Assembly (NCBI GenBank): GCA_012515085.1
Contig: JAAYZB010000143.1
Location: forward strand, 1 to 48,057
Reading direction: 5' to 3'
Source: Acholeplasmataceae bacterium
Lineage (GTDB): Bacteria; Bacillota_I; Bacilli_A; Izemoplasmatales; Hujiaoplasmataceae
DNA length: 48,057 nucleotides
Shown: piece after piece, positions 24,371-32,854 of the stretch
Layout: each line of letters opens with the position of its first letter
Numbering within the stretch: the first letter of the stretch is position 1
Program-made: the position numbers and the translations under genes
Notes under the pieces: generated by a model
What the model was told of the DNA's origin: nothing
What the model saw: the letters and a program-made list of their open reading frames with translations, nothing else
Database searches by the model: none

Positions 24371-24775
24371 TTAATCTCCCATATCCTGTTTGATATCGGA
24401 TAACGCTTTATCGATCGTGGTTCCGGGAGGATATACCCGGTCAAATCCCATCGCTAAAAATCGTTGGCAGACTTCTTCGAAATCTTGTTTTCCGACAACG
24501 ATGTTTCCCCCCACATATAATTTGATATCGCCGATCCCGGCTTCAATGCATTTGTCGCGCATACCGCGACAATCGATTTCGCCGTGGCCATATAAAGAAG
24601 AGACCAAGATGATTCGGGCGTTCGCTTCAATGGCGGCGTTGATGAAGTCTTCTTGAGAAGACAGCACACCGATATTGACAACGTTATACCCGGCATTTTC
24701 CAATGTGTATTCAATGATTTTGTTGCCAACGGCGTGTACATCGGCACCGATGACGCCTATGACGATCGATTTCAC
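24371..24775 (-). CDS. glmS: Glutamate mutase sigma subunit (B12-binding)
   Basis: A 134-residue B12-binding subunit with the motif Asp12-x-His14-x-x-Gly17 in GADVHAVGNKI, where His14 coordinates cobalt. YVGGNIVVGKQDF follows later. I choose a GTG start at 24775 because AAAGGAG lies six bases upstream and the length then equals the family norm. The upstream in-frame ATG would add 15 residues unlike the family and lies near the transcription start. This is the first gene of the glutamate operon, with a promoter at 24820-24848. It overlaps nothing and is followed by glmL after one base. Confidence 0.95.
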   Translation of the reverse strand: MKSIVIGVIGADVHAVGNKIIEYTLENAGYNVVNIGVLSSQEDFINAAIEANARIILVSSLYGHGEIDCRGMRDKCIEAGIGDIKLYVGGNIVVGKQDFEEVCQRFLAMGFDRVYPPGTTIDKALSDIKQDMGD

Positions 24776-24797
24776 AGCGATCTCCTTTATTCCTTGA

Positions 24798-24809
24798 CAT
24801 TCATGAATG
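24798..24809. promoter_or_regulatory. 12-bp perfect palindrome in glmS leader, candidate operator
   Basis: CATTCATGAATG is perfectly symmetric and lies just after the predicted transcription start, before the ribosome binding site of glmS. A repressor site is possible, but no regulator gene is adjacent. Confidence 0.3.
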
Positions 24810-24819
24810 ATCAATCCCA

Positions 24820-24848
24820 ATTATAACATGCTTGGAAGGTTAATCCAA
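24820..24848 (-). promoter_or_regulatory. Promoter of the glutamate fermentation operon
   Basis: Minus-strand TTGGAT (24843-24848) and perfect TATAAT (24820-24825) with a 17-base spacer lie in the pduO-glmS gap. No terminator was seen after pduO, so the lysine operon may also read through. Confidence 0.7.
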
Positions 24849-24862
24849 TTCCCATTTGGGGG

Positions 24863-25414
24863 TTACTCCGTTTTTTTCGTTTGCGTTACCGACTGAACTT
24901 TGATATAGACAAACAGCAAATCGCTCAAACGGTTTAAGTAAGCCAACCCCGTTACTAAATCATCTCGTTTTTTGTCTATGATAAAAGAAACCAATTCCCG
25001 TTCCGCCCGGCGTGTCGTCGCCCGAGCGACATCCAGATAGGCTCCGCCTTTGGTCGTGTCGCTTCCGGGAAGCGAAAAGATCGGCTCCAGCGGGTGATCC
25101 TTCAAGAGAAGTTCCATCGTGTTTTCCAAACAATCCACATCAGATATCGTCACTTTATTTAACGATTTCATTTTTGGATCTTCGGGATTCGTTGCGATTT
25201 GCGATGATAGTTTTCCAAGTGCGATCTGGATCGTCCTTAATTCGGGGATCGCCACATAATGGGTCGCTATCCCGATCAGCGAATTTGCCTCGTCTATCGC
25301 GCCCAAAGCAGCGAATAATTGATCGGCCTTCGAGAGAACGTCACCTGAGTAATTTCGAGAAGTGCCGTTATCCCCGGTTTTGGTTGCGATTTGTCTGGCT
25401 TTTTCAATTTTCAT
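24863..25414 (-). CDS. pduO: Cob(I)alamin adenosyltransferase, PduO type
   Basis: A 183-residue ATP:cob(I)alamin adenosyltransferase. The N-terminal ATP loop TKTGDNGTS and the helix DVARATTRRAER identify the PduO family. It makes adenosylcobalamin, the coenzyme of both lysine 5,6-aminomutase (just upstream) and glutamate mutase (just downstream). The start is either the ATG at 25414 or a GTG two codons earlier at 25420. AAGGG lies 10 bases before the former and 4 before the latter, so I use the ATG. It is the last gene of the lysine operon, 18 bases after kamE. Confidence 0.93.
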   Translation of the reverse strand: MKIEKARQIATKTGDNGTSRNYSGDVLSKADQLFAALGAIDEANSLIGIATHYVAIPELRTIQIALGKLSSQIATNPEDPKMKSLNKVTISDVDCLENTMELLLKDHPLEPIFSLPGSDTTKGGAYLDVARATTRRAERELVSFIIDKKRDDLVTGLAYLNRLSDLLFVYIKVQSVTQTKKTE

Positions 25415-25432
25415 CCCCACTCATCCCTTTCT

Positions 25433-26170
25433 TTAAAACATTTGCTTCTTTCGTCGAATCAATTCCAGTACGGCATAAGCCGCAACATCTTCAGCGTATT
25501 TTTTTGGTCCGAATCCGGCATCATAGCCGAGTTCCTTGGCTAATTCATGAGTGATCCGGGCCCCTCCTGCGATCAAAACAACATCCTTTCGCATTTGTTC
25601 GGTCTCCAACAGTTCAACAAGATCTACCAAGTTTTTCAAGTGGATGTCTTTTTGCGTCACTGTTTGGCTCACAAGCAACACGTCCGCCTTGAGCAATTTG
25701 GCCTGCCGAACGAATTCCTCGTTGGCCACTTGGCTTCCTAGATTAACCGCTTTAATGTGTTTATAGCGCTCCAATCCGTAGTGCCCGGCAAATCCTTTCA
25801 TGTTCATGATGGCATCGATCCCCACCGTGTGGGCATCGGTTCCGGTGGAAGCCCCAACGAACACCAATTCCCGATCCAGCTCGGTTTCAATCAGTTGTTC
25901 GATTTCTTCTCGGGTCATGGTGGGTGTTTCAAACGTTTCGACATGGATATCATTGAGGTCGATACTGACTCCTACGGATCCATAGACGATATAAAAACTA
26001 AAATGATCGCCGAGTTTTTCCTGATGTACAACGTTGGGATCGATCAATCCCATTTTTTTGGCGAGTTGTCTGGCCGCTTCTAAGCCGATGGCATCGGCTG
26101 CAATCGGCAGCGTAAAACTGATTTGAACTTTTCCGTCTTGAAGCGTGTCGCCGTAGGGTTTGATGTTCAT
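25433..26170 (-). CDS. kamE: Lysine 5,6-aminomutase beta subunit
   Basis: A 245-residue subunit carrying the cobalamin-binding motif Asp112-x-His114-x-x-Gly117 in GTDAHTVGIDAIM, with an N-terminal dimerisation region (residues 1-80, including the conserved PYGDTLQDGKVQISF). With KamD it moves the 6-amino group of beta-lysine to give 3,5-diaminohexanoate, using adenosylcobalamin and PLP. The C-terminal GGARITHELAKELGYDAGFG belongs to the Rossmann B12 domain. It overlaps kamD by ATGA. Confidence 0.96.
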   Translation of the reverse strand: MNIKPYGDTLQDGKVQISFTLPIAADAIGLEAARQLAKKMGLIDPNVVHQEKLGDHFSFYIVYGSVGVSIDLNDIHVETFETPTMTREEIEQLIETELDRELVFVGASTGTDAHTVGIDAIMNMKGFAGHYGLERYKHIKAVNLGSQVANEEFVRQAKLLKADVLLVSQTVTQKDIHLKNLVDLVELLETEQMRKDVVLIAGGARITHELAKELGYDAGFGPKKYAEDVAAYAVLELIRRKKQMF

Positions 26171-27714
26171 CGGAAAAACTCCTCCATTCTCAGAGCGATT
26201 GGATTCACATAATCCTTATCCTTGACATAGACGCCTTCCAAGCCTTTACCGCCTTGGAAGGGTCGTTTGACGCCGGCAAAAACACCGTTTTCCAAGGCGT
26301 TGAACAACCCCGTCTTTTCCACGTCGCCTAATAATAGTTTCGCTTTTTGGAGCACTTCGCGCGCCCGGGTGTGGATCACACCGCCCTCGCGGTAATCGAT
26401 GGCTTCGCGAAAGGATTTCGCTGTTTTTTGAATTGTTTTTGCGCTATCGATTGCCAAGAACCGATCGGATAAAAACGGGGTATGGATCGCTTCCGTCATC
26501 ATCCCCAAGAGATGGATGGATTGATCCGTCATCACTGTGGCTAGGTTAAACAAGGCGTTTTGCATGGTTGCGCGGAATATATTGCCACTGATATGCTTGG
26601 TTGGCGGCATGTATTTGAGCGGTGCATCGGGAAAGATTTCCCGCGCCATTTCAGCTTGAGCGATTTCAAAAAGAAAGCTGTTTTCAATTTCCGGATCAAT
26701 CTCAAACGCATGTCCCAATCCCATTAAGGAAGCGGACAAGTGGGCTTTTTTTGCGAAGGCTTCGTTGATGAACTGCGAAGCGAGAACGGTATGGGCTTCT
26801 TCAACGGCATCGCTTGTCGTCAAATAATTGTCTTCACCGGTATTGATCAAGATCCCGGCATAGGCGTTGATGAGCCGAGAGAAGTTTTGATCGATAAACG
26901 TGCGTTGCATATTAATGTCGCGGAAGATGATACCATACAGACTGTCATTTAACAAGATATCCAGTCGCTCAAGCGCGGCCATCGCGGCTATTTCCGGCAT
27001 GCACAACCCCGAGGCATAATTGACGAGACGGATATAACGACCGACGTCTTTCGACACTTCGTCTAAAGCTTGTCGCATCAGCCGGAAGTTGGCTTGCGTC
27101 GCATATGTTCCTCCAAAACCTTCCGTTGTGATGCCGTATGGAACATAGTCAAGCAGGGACTGCCCCGTCGAGCGGATCACCGCGATGATATCCGCCCCTG
27201 CTCTTGCGGCTGCTTGGGCTTGTATCACATCTTCATGAATGTTTCCGGTTGCCACGATCACATATATTTGCGTCTTCGCTGTTCCATAGGTATTGATCCA
27301 ATGATTGCGAAGTTCTTTTTGTTCTTGAATCTTTTTCAACCCTTGATCAATCCAAGGTTTTAGGATGGCAAGCGTCTCTTCGACACTTGCGGGATCCTTG
27401 GCAAGCGTTGCTTTGCCGGCTTGATAAGCCACCAAAAAATCCGCCAGGTTCCGTTGTGTGTTTTTTAGTGATGCCGCCAAATAGCGACTGATGCCTTCAC
27501 CACAATTTCTCTGTTGAAGACAATCATCCACCAACCGGTTGACAAGGGGAACTTGGTAGCGATCGACGCCGTCTACTCCCAATAGCCTCAAGATGCTTCG
27601 CTCTACCGAAACGGTTGTGTGATTGTCAATAAAGCGGACGATTTTTTCGGCAATGGCATTGGCATGAATTCGACAAGATTCGATTGTTTTTTGATCTAAA
27701 TTCAGTTTATTCAT
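26167..27714 (-). CDS. kamD: Lysine 5,6-aminomutase alpha subunit
   Basis: A 515-residue PLP-binding barrel subunit. Family stretches include QAQAAARAGADIIAVIRSTG, LLDYVPYGITTEGFGGTYAT and KYMPPTKHISGNIFRA. I start at the ATG at 27714 (MNKLNLDQ), preceded by AAGGTGG at five bases and overlapping the kamB stop by eight bases. An ATG further upstream has no better site. It acts with KamE on L-beta-lysine as step two of lysine fermentation. Length agrees with known homologues. Confidence 0.95.
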   Translation of the reverse strand: MNKLNLDQKTIESCRIHANAIAEKIVRFIDNHTTVSVERSILRLLGVDGVDRYQVPLVNRLVDDCLQQRNCGEGISRYLAASLKNTQRNLADFLVAYQAGKATLAKDPASVEETLAILKPWIDQGLKKIQEQKELRNHWINTYGTAKTQIYVIVATGNIHEDVIQAQAAARAGADIIAVIRSTGQSLLDYVPYGITTEGFGGTYATQANFRLMRQALDEVSKDVGRYIRLVNYASGLCMPEIAAMAALERLDILLNDSLYGIIFRDINMQRTFIDQNFSRLINAYAGILINTGEDNYLTTSDAVEEAHTVLASQFINEAFAKKAHLSASLMGLGHAFEIDPEIENSFLFEIAQAEMAREIFPDAPLKYMPPTKHISGNIFRATMQNALFNLATVMTDQSIHLLGMMTEAIHTPFLSDRFLAIDSAKTIQKTAKSFREAIDYREGGVIHTRAREVLQKAKLLLGDVEKTGLFNALENGVFAGVKRPFQGGKGLEGVYVKDKDYVNPIALRMEEFFR

Positions 27715-28705
27715 CTTTACCACCTTCATCATCGCAAACGTTAAATACCGGAATGGGCAAGGCTTTCGTCAGCCTTTCAGAAAATAGTTTTTTGGGAAAC
27801 TCATATCCCTTGGGAGAGGTTGGATTGATACAGACCGCTAACAAGCGGATCGGATGGATCACCTTGATGCTTTTTTCCCACTGATCCATTCGTCTGTTCA
27901 ATGCCTCATCACAATGCATATGGATCGGAGAAGGTATGATCAAAGTGATCGAGAGGTTTTGTTTGAGATAGGCGTGCAAGAATCGACTCCCGAGTGTCTT
28001 CGGGCAATAGAGCGCCCGCGTGTGTCCATCGATTCTTTCCAGAATACGCTGGGGATCTACCAGTGTGGAACGCTCGGGAAACCTCTGGATCGAGCCGTCT
28101 TTCATTATGGCGACAAGCGTGTTTTCCCCCGCCAAAAACCGAAGATCATCTCCGGCATAAGGAAGCGATAGTTGACGAACTTTAAAGGAAGCATCCTCGA
28201 CGACCTTCTCGATGTCACGAGAATAATCGGCGCCGATGACCAATATTGTCGCATCTGCCAATATCGCCGGCGTTTGTCTAGAAAATGCCCCATCGATCAA
28301 TACTCTTTTCGTGGGATACTTCTTCAAGACCCGAATGAGTTCGGACATTTCCTCTATCGTCGAAGGCCCGGCGACCAAACAATTACCGGGTGCAATGATC
28401 CGGATAATGACGATGGGTCCAAGTGCCGTCACGATTGACGTTCTCAGAAGGATTTCATAACCAGCTTCTGTGGTTTTGAGACACTCCTCTGCGGTTGCAA
28501 CCAACGATCCGGCCGTGACAAAAATCCTTGGCTTCGGAAGAAAGGTCACCTGGTCGATCGCCTCTCCGTCCAACCCGATGGAGGTGATGGCGGTTTCTGA
28601 TTGTGAAAGATTCGTCAAAAGAAAATTCAATACCGTCGTCTTGCCGGCATTTTTCACATTGCCGATGATAGCGACGACCTTCAGGTCTTTTACCTGATCG
28701 ATCAA
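27707..28705 (-). CDS. kamB: KamB-like P-loop protein, putative lysine 5,6-aminomutase reactivase component
   Basis: A 332-residue protein with a Walker A motif at residues 15-23 (GNVKNAGKT) in an otherwise weakly characterised sequence. In lysine fermentation clusters of Clostridium and Fusobacterium a gene called kamB sits between kamA and kamC/kamD. It is thought to belong to the ATP-dependent reactivating factor of the aminomutase. Position and P-loop fit that assignment here. The usual neighbour kamC, a MutS-like ATPase as I recall, is missing: kamB overlaps kamD directly. The start overlaps the kamA stop by ATGA. Assignment rests mainly on context. Confidence 0.75.
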   Translation of the reverse strand: MIDQVKDLKVVAIIGNVKNAGKTTVLNFLLTNLSQSETAITSIGLDGEAIDQVTFLPKPRIFVTAGSLVATAEECLKTTEAGYEILLRTSIVTALGPIVIIRIIAPGNCLVAGPSTIEEMSELIRVLKKYPTKRVLIDGAFSRQTPAILADATILVIGADYSRDIEKVVEDASFKVRQLSLPYAGDDLRFLAGENTLVAIMKDGSIQRFPERSTLVDPQRILERIDGHTRALYCPKTLGSRFLHAYLKQNLSITLIIPSPIHMHCDEALNRRMDQWEKSIKVIHPIRLLAVCINPTSPKGYEFPKKLFSERLTKALPIPVFNVCDDEGGKDE

Positions 28706-29964
28706 TGATTTAATGTGCGTATCCTCCGCGCTAAATGACTGGGTTCGATCGAGGTCCCCTCTCCGCGTAACAAAGCACTGACCCCTTCGCTTTTTTCCTT
28801 CTTGCAGTCTTCGCAGTGGCAGTTGCTCTCATAAGCCGGTGGTTCGCTATAAGTGGAAATGACTCCCTCATAATTTCGGAGCACGACTTTTCCGGGAGCC
28901 ATTGATATCAGATAATTCGGCATAACCGGAATTTTCCCGCCGCCTCCCGGCGCGTCGACAACGAATGTCGGCACACAATAACCGCTCACATGACCTCGAA
29001 GTCCTTCAATGATTTCGATACCTTTGGATACCGGTGTCCGGAAGTGTTCGATCCCCATCGATAGATCACATTGATATATGTAATAAGGTCGCACGCGGAT
29101 CTGGGCTAGTTTTGTCACCAATCGCCGCATGACATGAACGCAATCATTCACGCCTCGCAAGAGGACGGTTTGATTGCCTAAAGGAATACCCGCATCGGCG
29201 AGCCTGTCAATTGCGGCTTTGCTTTCTGCCGTGATCTCATCTTCGTGATTAAAATGAGTGTTCAACCAGATCGGGTGATATTTTTTAAGCATATCGACGA
29301 GTTCCGGGGTGATTCGTTGTGGCATCACGACGGGTGTTCTTGTGCCAATGCGAATAATTTCCACATGGTCGATCGCCCGTAATCGGGCAATGATACTCTC
29401 GAGCATATGGTCTTCCATCAATAGGGCATCTCCACCCGATAACAACACATCGCGTACTTTAGGTGTATTTTTGATATATTCAATGGCTTTATTGATTCTT
29501 TCTTCGGGTGCCGGCATATCGCGTTGACCGGCATATCGTCTTCTTGTACAGTGCCGGCAGTACATGCTGCACATGTCGGTAATCAAGAAAAGCACTCGAT
29601 CCGGGTAACGGTGGGTAAGTCCCGGGACGGGCGAGTCGACATCCTCATGCAGCGGATCCAGCATATCGTATTTCCCGACGCTGAGTTCCTCGATTCCAGG
29701 AACGGCTTGTTTGCGGATCGGGCAATCCGGATTCTCGGGATCGATCAACGTCAGAAAATATGGAGTGATCGCCATGCGGAATTTTCCCAAGACTTTATCA
29801 ATATTAGCTGCTTCGGTTGGGGTGATGTGCAAATATTTTTTTAAATCGGCTACTTGCGTGATTCGATTGCGGACCTGCCAATGCCAATTAGCCCAATCGG
29901 CTTCCGAAACGTGTCCAAAATAAGTGGCTTTTCGCTCTAAATAACGATCATTGGTCTTAATCAT
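28702..29964 (-). CDS. kamA: Lysine 2,3-aminomutase
   Basis: A 420-residue radical SAM enzyme converting L-lysine to L-beta-lysine. The 4Fe-4S cluster motif is Cys132-x3-Cys136-x2-Cys139 (MCSMYCRHC). PLP binds Lys344 in APGGGGKIPV. The zinc ligands CxCxxC (Cys382, 384, 387 in NCHCEDC) and Cys275 are present, as in the clostridial enzyme, and separate it from EpmB and glutamate 2,3-aminomutases less clearly. Context with kamD, kamE, kdd and kce settles the lysine role. It overlaps kdd and kamB by four bases each. Confidence 0.97.
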   Translation of the reverse strand: MIKTNDRYLERKATYFGHVSEADWANWHWQVRNRITQVADLKKYLHITPTEAANIDKVLGKFRMAITPYFLTLIDPENPDCPIRKQAVPGIEELSVGKYDMLDPLHEDVDSPVPGLTHRYPDRVLFLITDMCSMYCRHCTRRRYAGQRDMPAPEERINKAIEYIKNTPKVRDVLLSGGDALLMEDHMLESIIARLRAIDHVEIIRIGTRTPVVMPQRITPELVDMLKKYHPIWLNTHFNHEDEITAESKAAIDRLADAGIPLGNQTVLLRGVNDCVHVMRRLVTKLAQIRVRPYYIYQCDLSMGIEHFRTPVSKGIEIIEGLRGHVSGYCVPTFVVDAPGGGGKIPVMPNYLISMAPGKVVLRNYEGVISTYSEPPAYESNCHCEDCKKEKSEGVSALLRGEGTSIEPSHLARRIRTLNH

Positions 29965-31007
29965 AGACTTCCTTCCTTTCCATATCGCTGCTTAAAGATC
30001 TCAAAGAGAACGCGGGACTCGCGAAACAAGTTCAGGGTGAGTTCGGCGTGTCCGCGAGTATATCCGTTCCCAATCATCATCGTGATATCGCTCGCGACAC
30101 CTTCCGCTCCAAGAGCCGCCTTGGCAAACGAGGTCGCCATGCTGAAAAAGTAGACGGTGCCTTGTTGTTTCGTCGGCAAGATCGCTGTCATTTCCGTATT
30201 GGGAACGTTGACGACATTGATCGTCACATCGACAAGGTGGCCGTTATTGGCCTTTAACACCTTTTCATAAACCGCCAGCGGTTTCGTGGCATCTTCCACG
30301 ATGATTTCATCGCAGACTGCAAGTCGTTCAAGATCTTTCTTTTGAGACAAATCATTGATCACTCCGAATACTTTTCCGTTTTTCCCAGCTGATTGTCGGG
30401 CTTGATAAGCACACAGCAACCCACTTTTTCCTGAGGAGCCCAAAATCAGAACACTATCATTCACTGCTACTAGCTTTTGCACCTGAGCGGGCGCACCGGC
30501 CACGTCCAAGGCTGCCAAAACCAGATCCGCTGGCAAATCAGCGGGAATCTTCGCATAGATTCCTGTTTCAAATAAAATCGCCTGCCCAAGAATATCCACT
30601 TGATCTCTCGCGGGATGGATTTGAAGAATCCGTTCGATCTTGAGCGGTGTCAACGATAAGGAAACCAAAGAAGCGATGTCATCGCCTACTCGAAGATCCT
30701 TTTGGATTTCTTTGCCGATTTCCTTCACTTTTCCAAGGAGCATTCCCCCACTGCCGGTAACAGGATTTTGCATTTTCCCCCGGGTTTCGACAATCGTCAA
30801 TATCATCGCTTCCATCCGCTTGAGATCGTTATCGCAAGCTTGTTGGATTTGATGAAAGGATGCTGAATCGATGTTCAAGGTGGTCACATCGATCAGGATT
30901 TCGTTTGCTTGGCAAATCATCGTATTATCCAGTATATCCGCCGCTTGAGGCAGCACCCCCTGAGGAGAGATAACGCGATTTGCCCCGTATTTACTGACTT
31001 TTTCCAT
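29961..31007 (-). CDS. kdd: L-erythro-3,5-diaminohexanoate dehydrogenase
   Basis: A 348-residue NAD-dependent dehydrogenase removing ammonia oxidatively from 3,5-diaminohexanoate to give 5-amino-3-oxohexanoate. The N-terminal YGANRVISPQGVLPQAAD and the Rossmann motif LILGSSGKSGLLCAY (about 190-205) match the Kdd family. It overlaps kce by 17 bases and kamA by four. The enzyme is unusual in being related to medium-chain dehydrogenases without the typical zinc site. Confidence 0.94.
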   Translation of the reverse strand: MEKVSKYGANRVISPQGVLPQAADILDNTMICQANEILIDVTTLNIDSASFHQIQQACDNDLKRMEAMILTIVETRGKMQNPVTGSGGMLLGKVKEIGKEIQKDLRVGDDIASLVSLSLTPLKIERILQIHPARDQVDILGQAILFETGIYAKIPADLPADLVLAALDVAGAPAQVQKLVAVNDSVLILGSSGKSGLLCAYQARQSAGKNGKVFGVINDLSQKKDLERLAVCDEIIVEDATKPLAVYEKVLKANNGHLVDVTINVVNVPNTEMTAILPTKQQGTVYFFSMATSFAKAALGAEGVASDITMMIGNGYTRGHAELTLNLFRESRVLFEIFKQRYGKEGSL

Positions 31008-31830
31008 GGTTATACCCCAGTTTCAACAGTTGTCTTGCCTCATCGGGCGTAGCGATGTCCCGACCAACGCGGGATGCCATCATTCTCACTTTTCGAACTA
31101 ATTCGGCATTGGATTGCGCAAGCACTCCTTTTTCCAAGTAAAGATTGTCTTCCAAGCCAACACGAACATGGCCGCCGGAAAGGATGGCGCATTCCGCTAA
31201 AGAAAATTCATATCGACCGATTCCGGCGACACTGTAGGTCGCATCTTCCGGAATGCTTTCTCGTAAAAAATGAAAATCGCGGGTCTCACCCGTCATTCCC
31301 CCAACGACTCCTAAGACAAAACTAAAGTGCAGTGGTGCTCGGATCAATCCTTTTCGATAACATCTTAAAGCGAGATCGACGTGTCCTTTGTCAAAACATT
31401 CCAATTCATAAGCGATGTGGCGCTCATGCATTTTGGCCGCAAAATGAATGATGTCATTTTCGGTGTTCACAAAAATATCATCGCCGCCAAAATTCAAGGT
31501 GCCGCAATCCAATGTCGCCATTTCCGGATTCAACACAAGTGGAGCAAGTCGTTCTTCTCTAGTCATGCCAATCGCGCCGCCCGTTGAGACTTGGATGATG
31601 ACGGCTTGCGACACTTGGCGAATTGCCGAAATGATTTCTTGATACCGTTTGGCATCTTGGGTCGGCGTTCCATCATCATAGCGAGCATGAACATGCAAAA
31701 TACTCGCGCCCTCCTTTATGGCGGCAGCGGCTTCTTGTTGATATTCCTGGAGGGTATAAGGAACCGCGGGGTTTTGAGCTTTGGTCACCTCAGCCCCACT
31801 CAGGGCGCAGGTTATGATCAATTTGATCAT
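30991..31830 (-). CDS. kce: 3-keto-5-aminohexanoate cleavage enzyme
   Basis: A 279-residue BKACE (DUF849) enzyme condensing 5-amino-3-oxohexanoate with acetyl-CoA to give L-3-aminobutyryl-CoA and acetoacetate. The zinc ligands lie in SILHVHARYDDG (His-x-His), with VGGMTGETRDF and VRVGLEDNLYLEKG, where the Glu before Asp-Asn is the third ligand. I use the ATG at 31830 (MIKLIITCAL), which overlaps the kal stop as ATGA. A longer frame would run into kal. Confidence 0.95.
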   Translation of the reverse strand: MIKLIITCALSGAEVTKAQNPAVPYTLQEYQQEAAAAIKEGASILHVHARYDDGTPTQDAKRYQEIISAIRQVSQAVIIQVSTGGAIGMTREERLAPLVLNPEMATLDCGTLNFGGDDIFVNTENDIIHFAAKMHERHIAYELECFDKGHVDLALRCYRKGLIRAPLHFSFVLGVVGGMTGETRDFHFLRESIPEDATYSVAGIGRYEFSLAECAILSGGHVRVGLEDNLYLEKGVLAQSNAELVRKVRMMASRVGRDIATPDEARQLLKLGYNHGKSQ

Positions 31831-32210
31831 GATTGCCGTTGGTTTTCCTTCAAGACGCAACAAGTCCCCACGGCGGTAGCCACCCGGATTTTAGTTGTTA
31901 ATAAATCCGCAGCTGATGCAGAAATATCCGGCCGAGCTTGGATATACTTGTCACAAGTGAATTCCATTTTGCGCGAAGTGTTGCCGACTTTGACGATTTC
32001 TCCCGTGACTTCCAAGAAGTCGCCGGCATAGACCGGAGCCAGGAATTCGACTGATTCATAAGCCCGAAACAATCCTTCATCCCCATCTTGCCGAATCAAC
32101 AACTCCGTGGCGACATCGCCAAAAAGCGCCAAAATACGAGCGCCATCCACTAGATTGCCGCCATAATGAGCATCACTATTAGCCATTCTGATTTTTAATG
32201 TTGCTTTCAT
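31827..32210 (-). CDS. kal: 3-aminobutyryl-CoA ammonia-lyase
   Basis: A 127-residue hotdog-fold enzyme deaminating L-3-aminobutyryl-CoA to crotonyl-CoA. SDAHYGGNLVDGARILALFGD is the family's N-terminal signature, ending with the FGDVATELLI segment, and FLAPVYAGDFLEV forms the thioester-binding sheet. It overlaps the CoA-transferase gene and kce by four bases each. The product feeds butyrate formation, whose acyl-CoA dehydrogenase genes are not in this window. Confidence 0.94.
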   Translation of the reverse strand: MKATLKIRMANSDAHYGGNLVDGARILALFGDVATELLIRQDGDEGLFRAYESVEFLAPVYAGDFLEVTGEIVKVGNTSRKMEFTCDKYIQARPDISASAADLLTTKIRVATAVGTCCVLKENQRQS

Positions 32211-32854
32211 AATTCTATTCCTTTCATCGGAATCACCTGATCGATAATGAGCGGCGCTTCCGTTGCTTTCAATACCTCTTCAATCGAATAATTTGGGTGT
32301 ACTTCTTTCAAATGCAACCCATCTTTTTCAACACTCATAACGGCCATTTCGGTGACGATCATATCCACTTGGTTTGCCGCCGTCAGCGGCAAACGACAAC
32401 GGGTCAAAATCTTGGGCTGTCCTTTGTTGGTATGGGTCATCGCTATGATCACTTTTTTGGCCCCTTCGACCAAATCCATTGCGCCTCCCATTCCGGGAAC
32501 TCGTTTTCCCGGAACGATCCAAGACGCCACGTTCCCTTCTATGTCAACTTCCAAAGCACCAAGGACAGTCACGCTGATATGCCCTCCTCGAATCATGGAA
32601 AACGACATCAATGAATCAATGAAGGCGCCGCCTTTCAATACCGACGCCTTATTGCCGCCGGCATTGACGATATACGTGTTTTCATCAATATAAGGTCCCA
32701 TTCCCACCACCCCGTTTTCCGAATGGAAGACAATGGTTTTGCCTGGCTCGATGTAATCGGCAACCAATGTCGGGATCCCAATTCCTAAGTTGACAAGATC
32801 GCCATCATTCAACTCCATGGCAATGCGCTTGGCAATGATTTGTTTATCGTCCAT
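32207..32854 (-). CDS. atoA: Butyryl-CoA:acetoacetate CoA-transferase subunit B
   Basis: A 215-residue beta subunit of the 3-oxoacid CoA-transferase family. The catalytic Glu46 is in VFHSENGVVGMG, and GIGIPTLVADY and VPGMGGAMDLVEGAK are conserved. In lysine fermentation this transferase moves CoA from butyryl-CoA to the acetoacetate released by Kce, yielding butyrate and acetoacetyl-CoA. It is coupled to subunit A by a TAATG overlap. Substrate preference is inferred from context. Confidence 0.92.
   Translation of the reverse strand: MDDKQIIAKRIAMELNDGDLVNLGIGIPTLVADYIEPGKTIVFHSENGVVGMGPYIDENTYIVNAGGNKASVLKGGAFIDSLMSFSMIRGGHISVTVLGALEVDIEGNVASWIVPGKRVPGMGGAMDLVEGAKKVIIAMTHTNKGQPKILTRCRLPLTAANQVDMIVTEMAVMSVEKDGLHLKEVHPNYSIEEVLKATEAPLIIDQVIPMKGIEL

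Noticed and set aside
24776..24862. Cobalamin riboswitch before glmS
   Set aside because: The leader is below 50 bases from the predicted start and has no B12-box; only a promoter and a short palindrome are seen.
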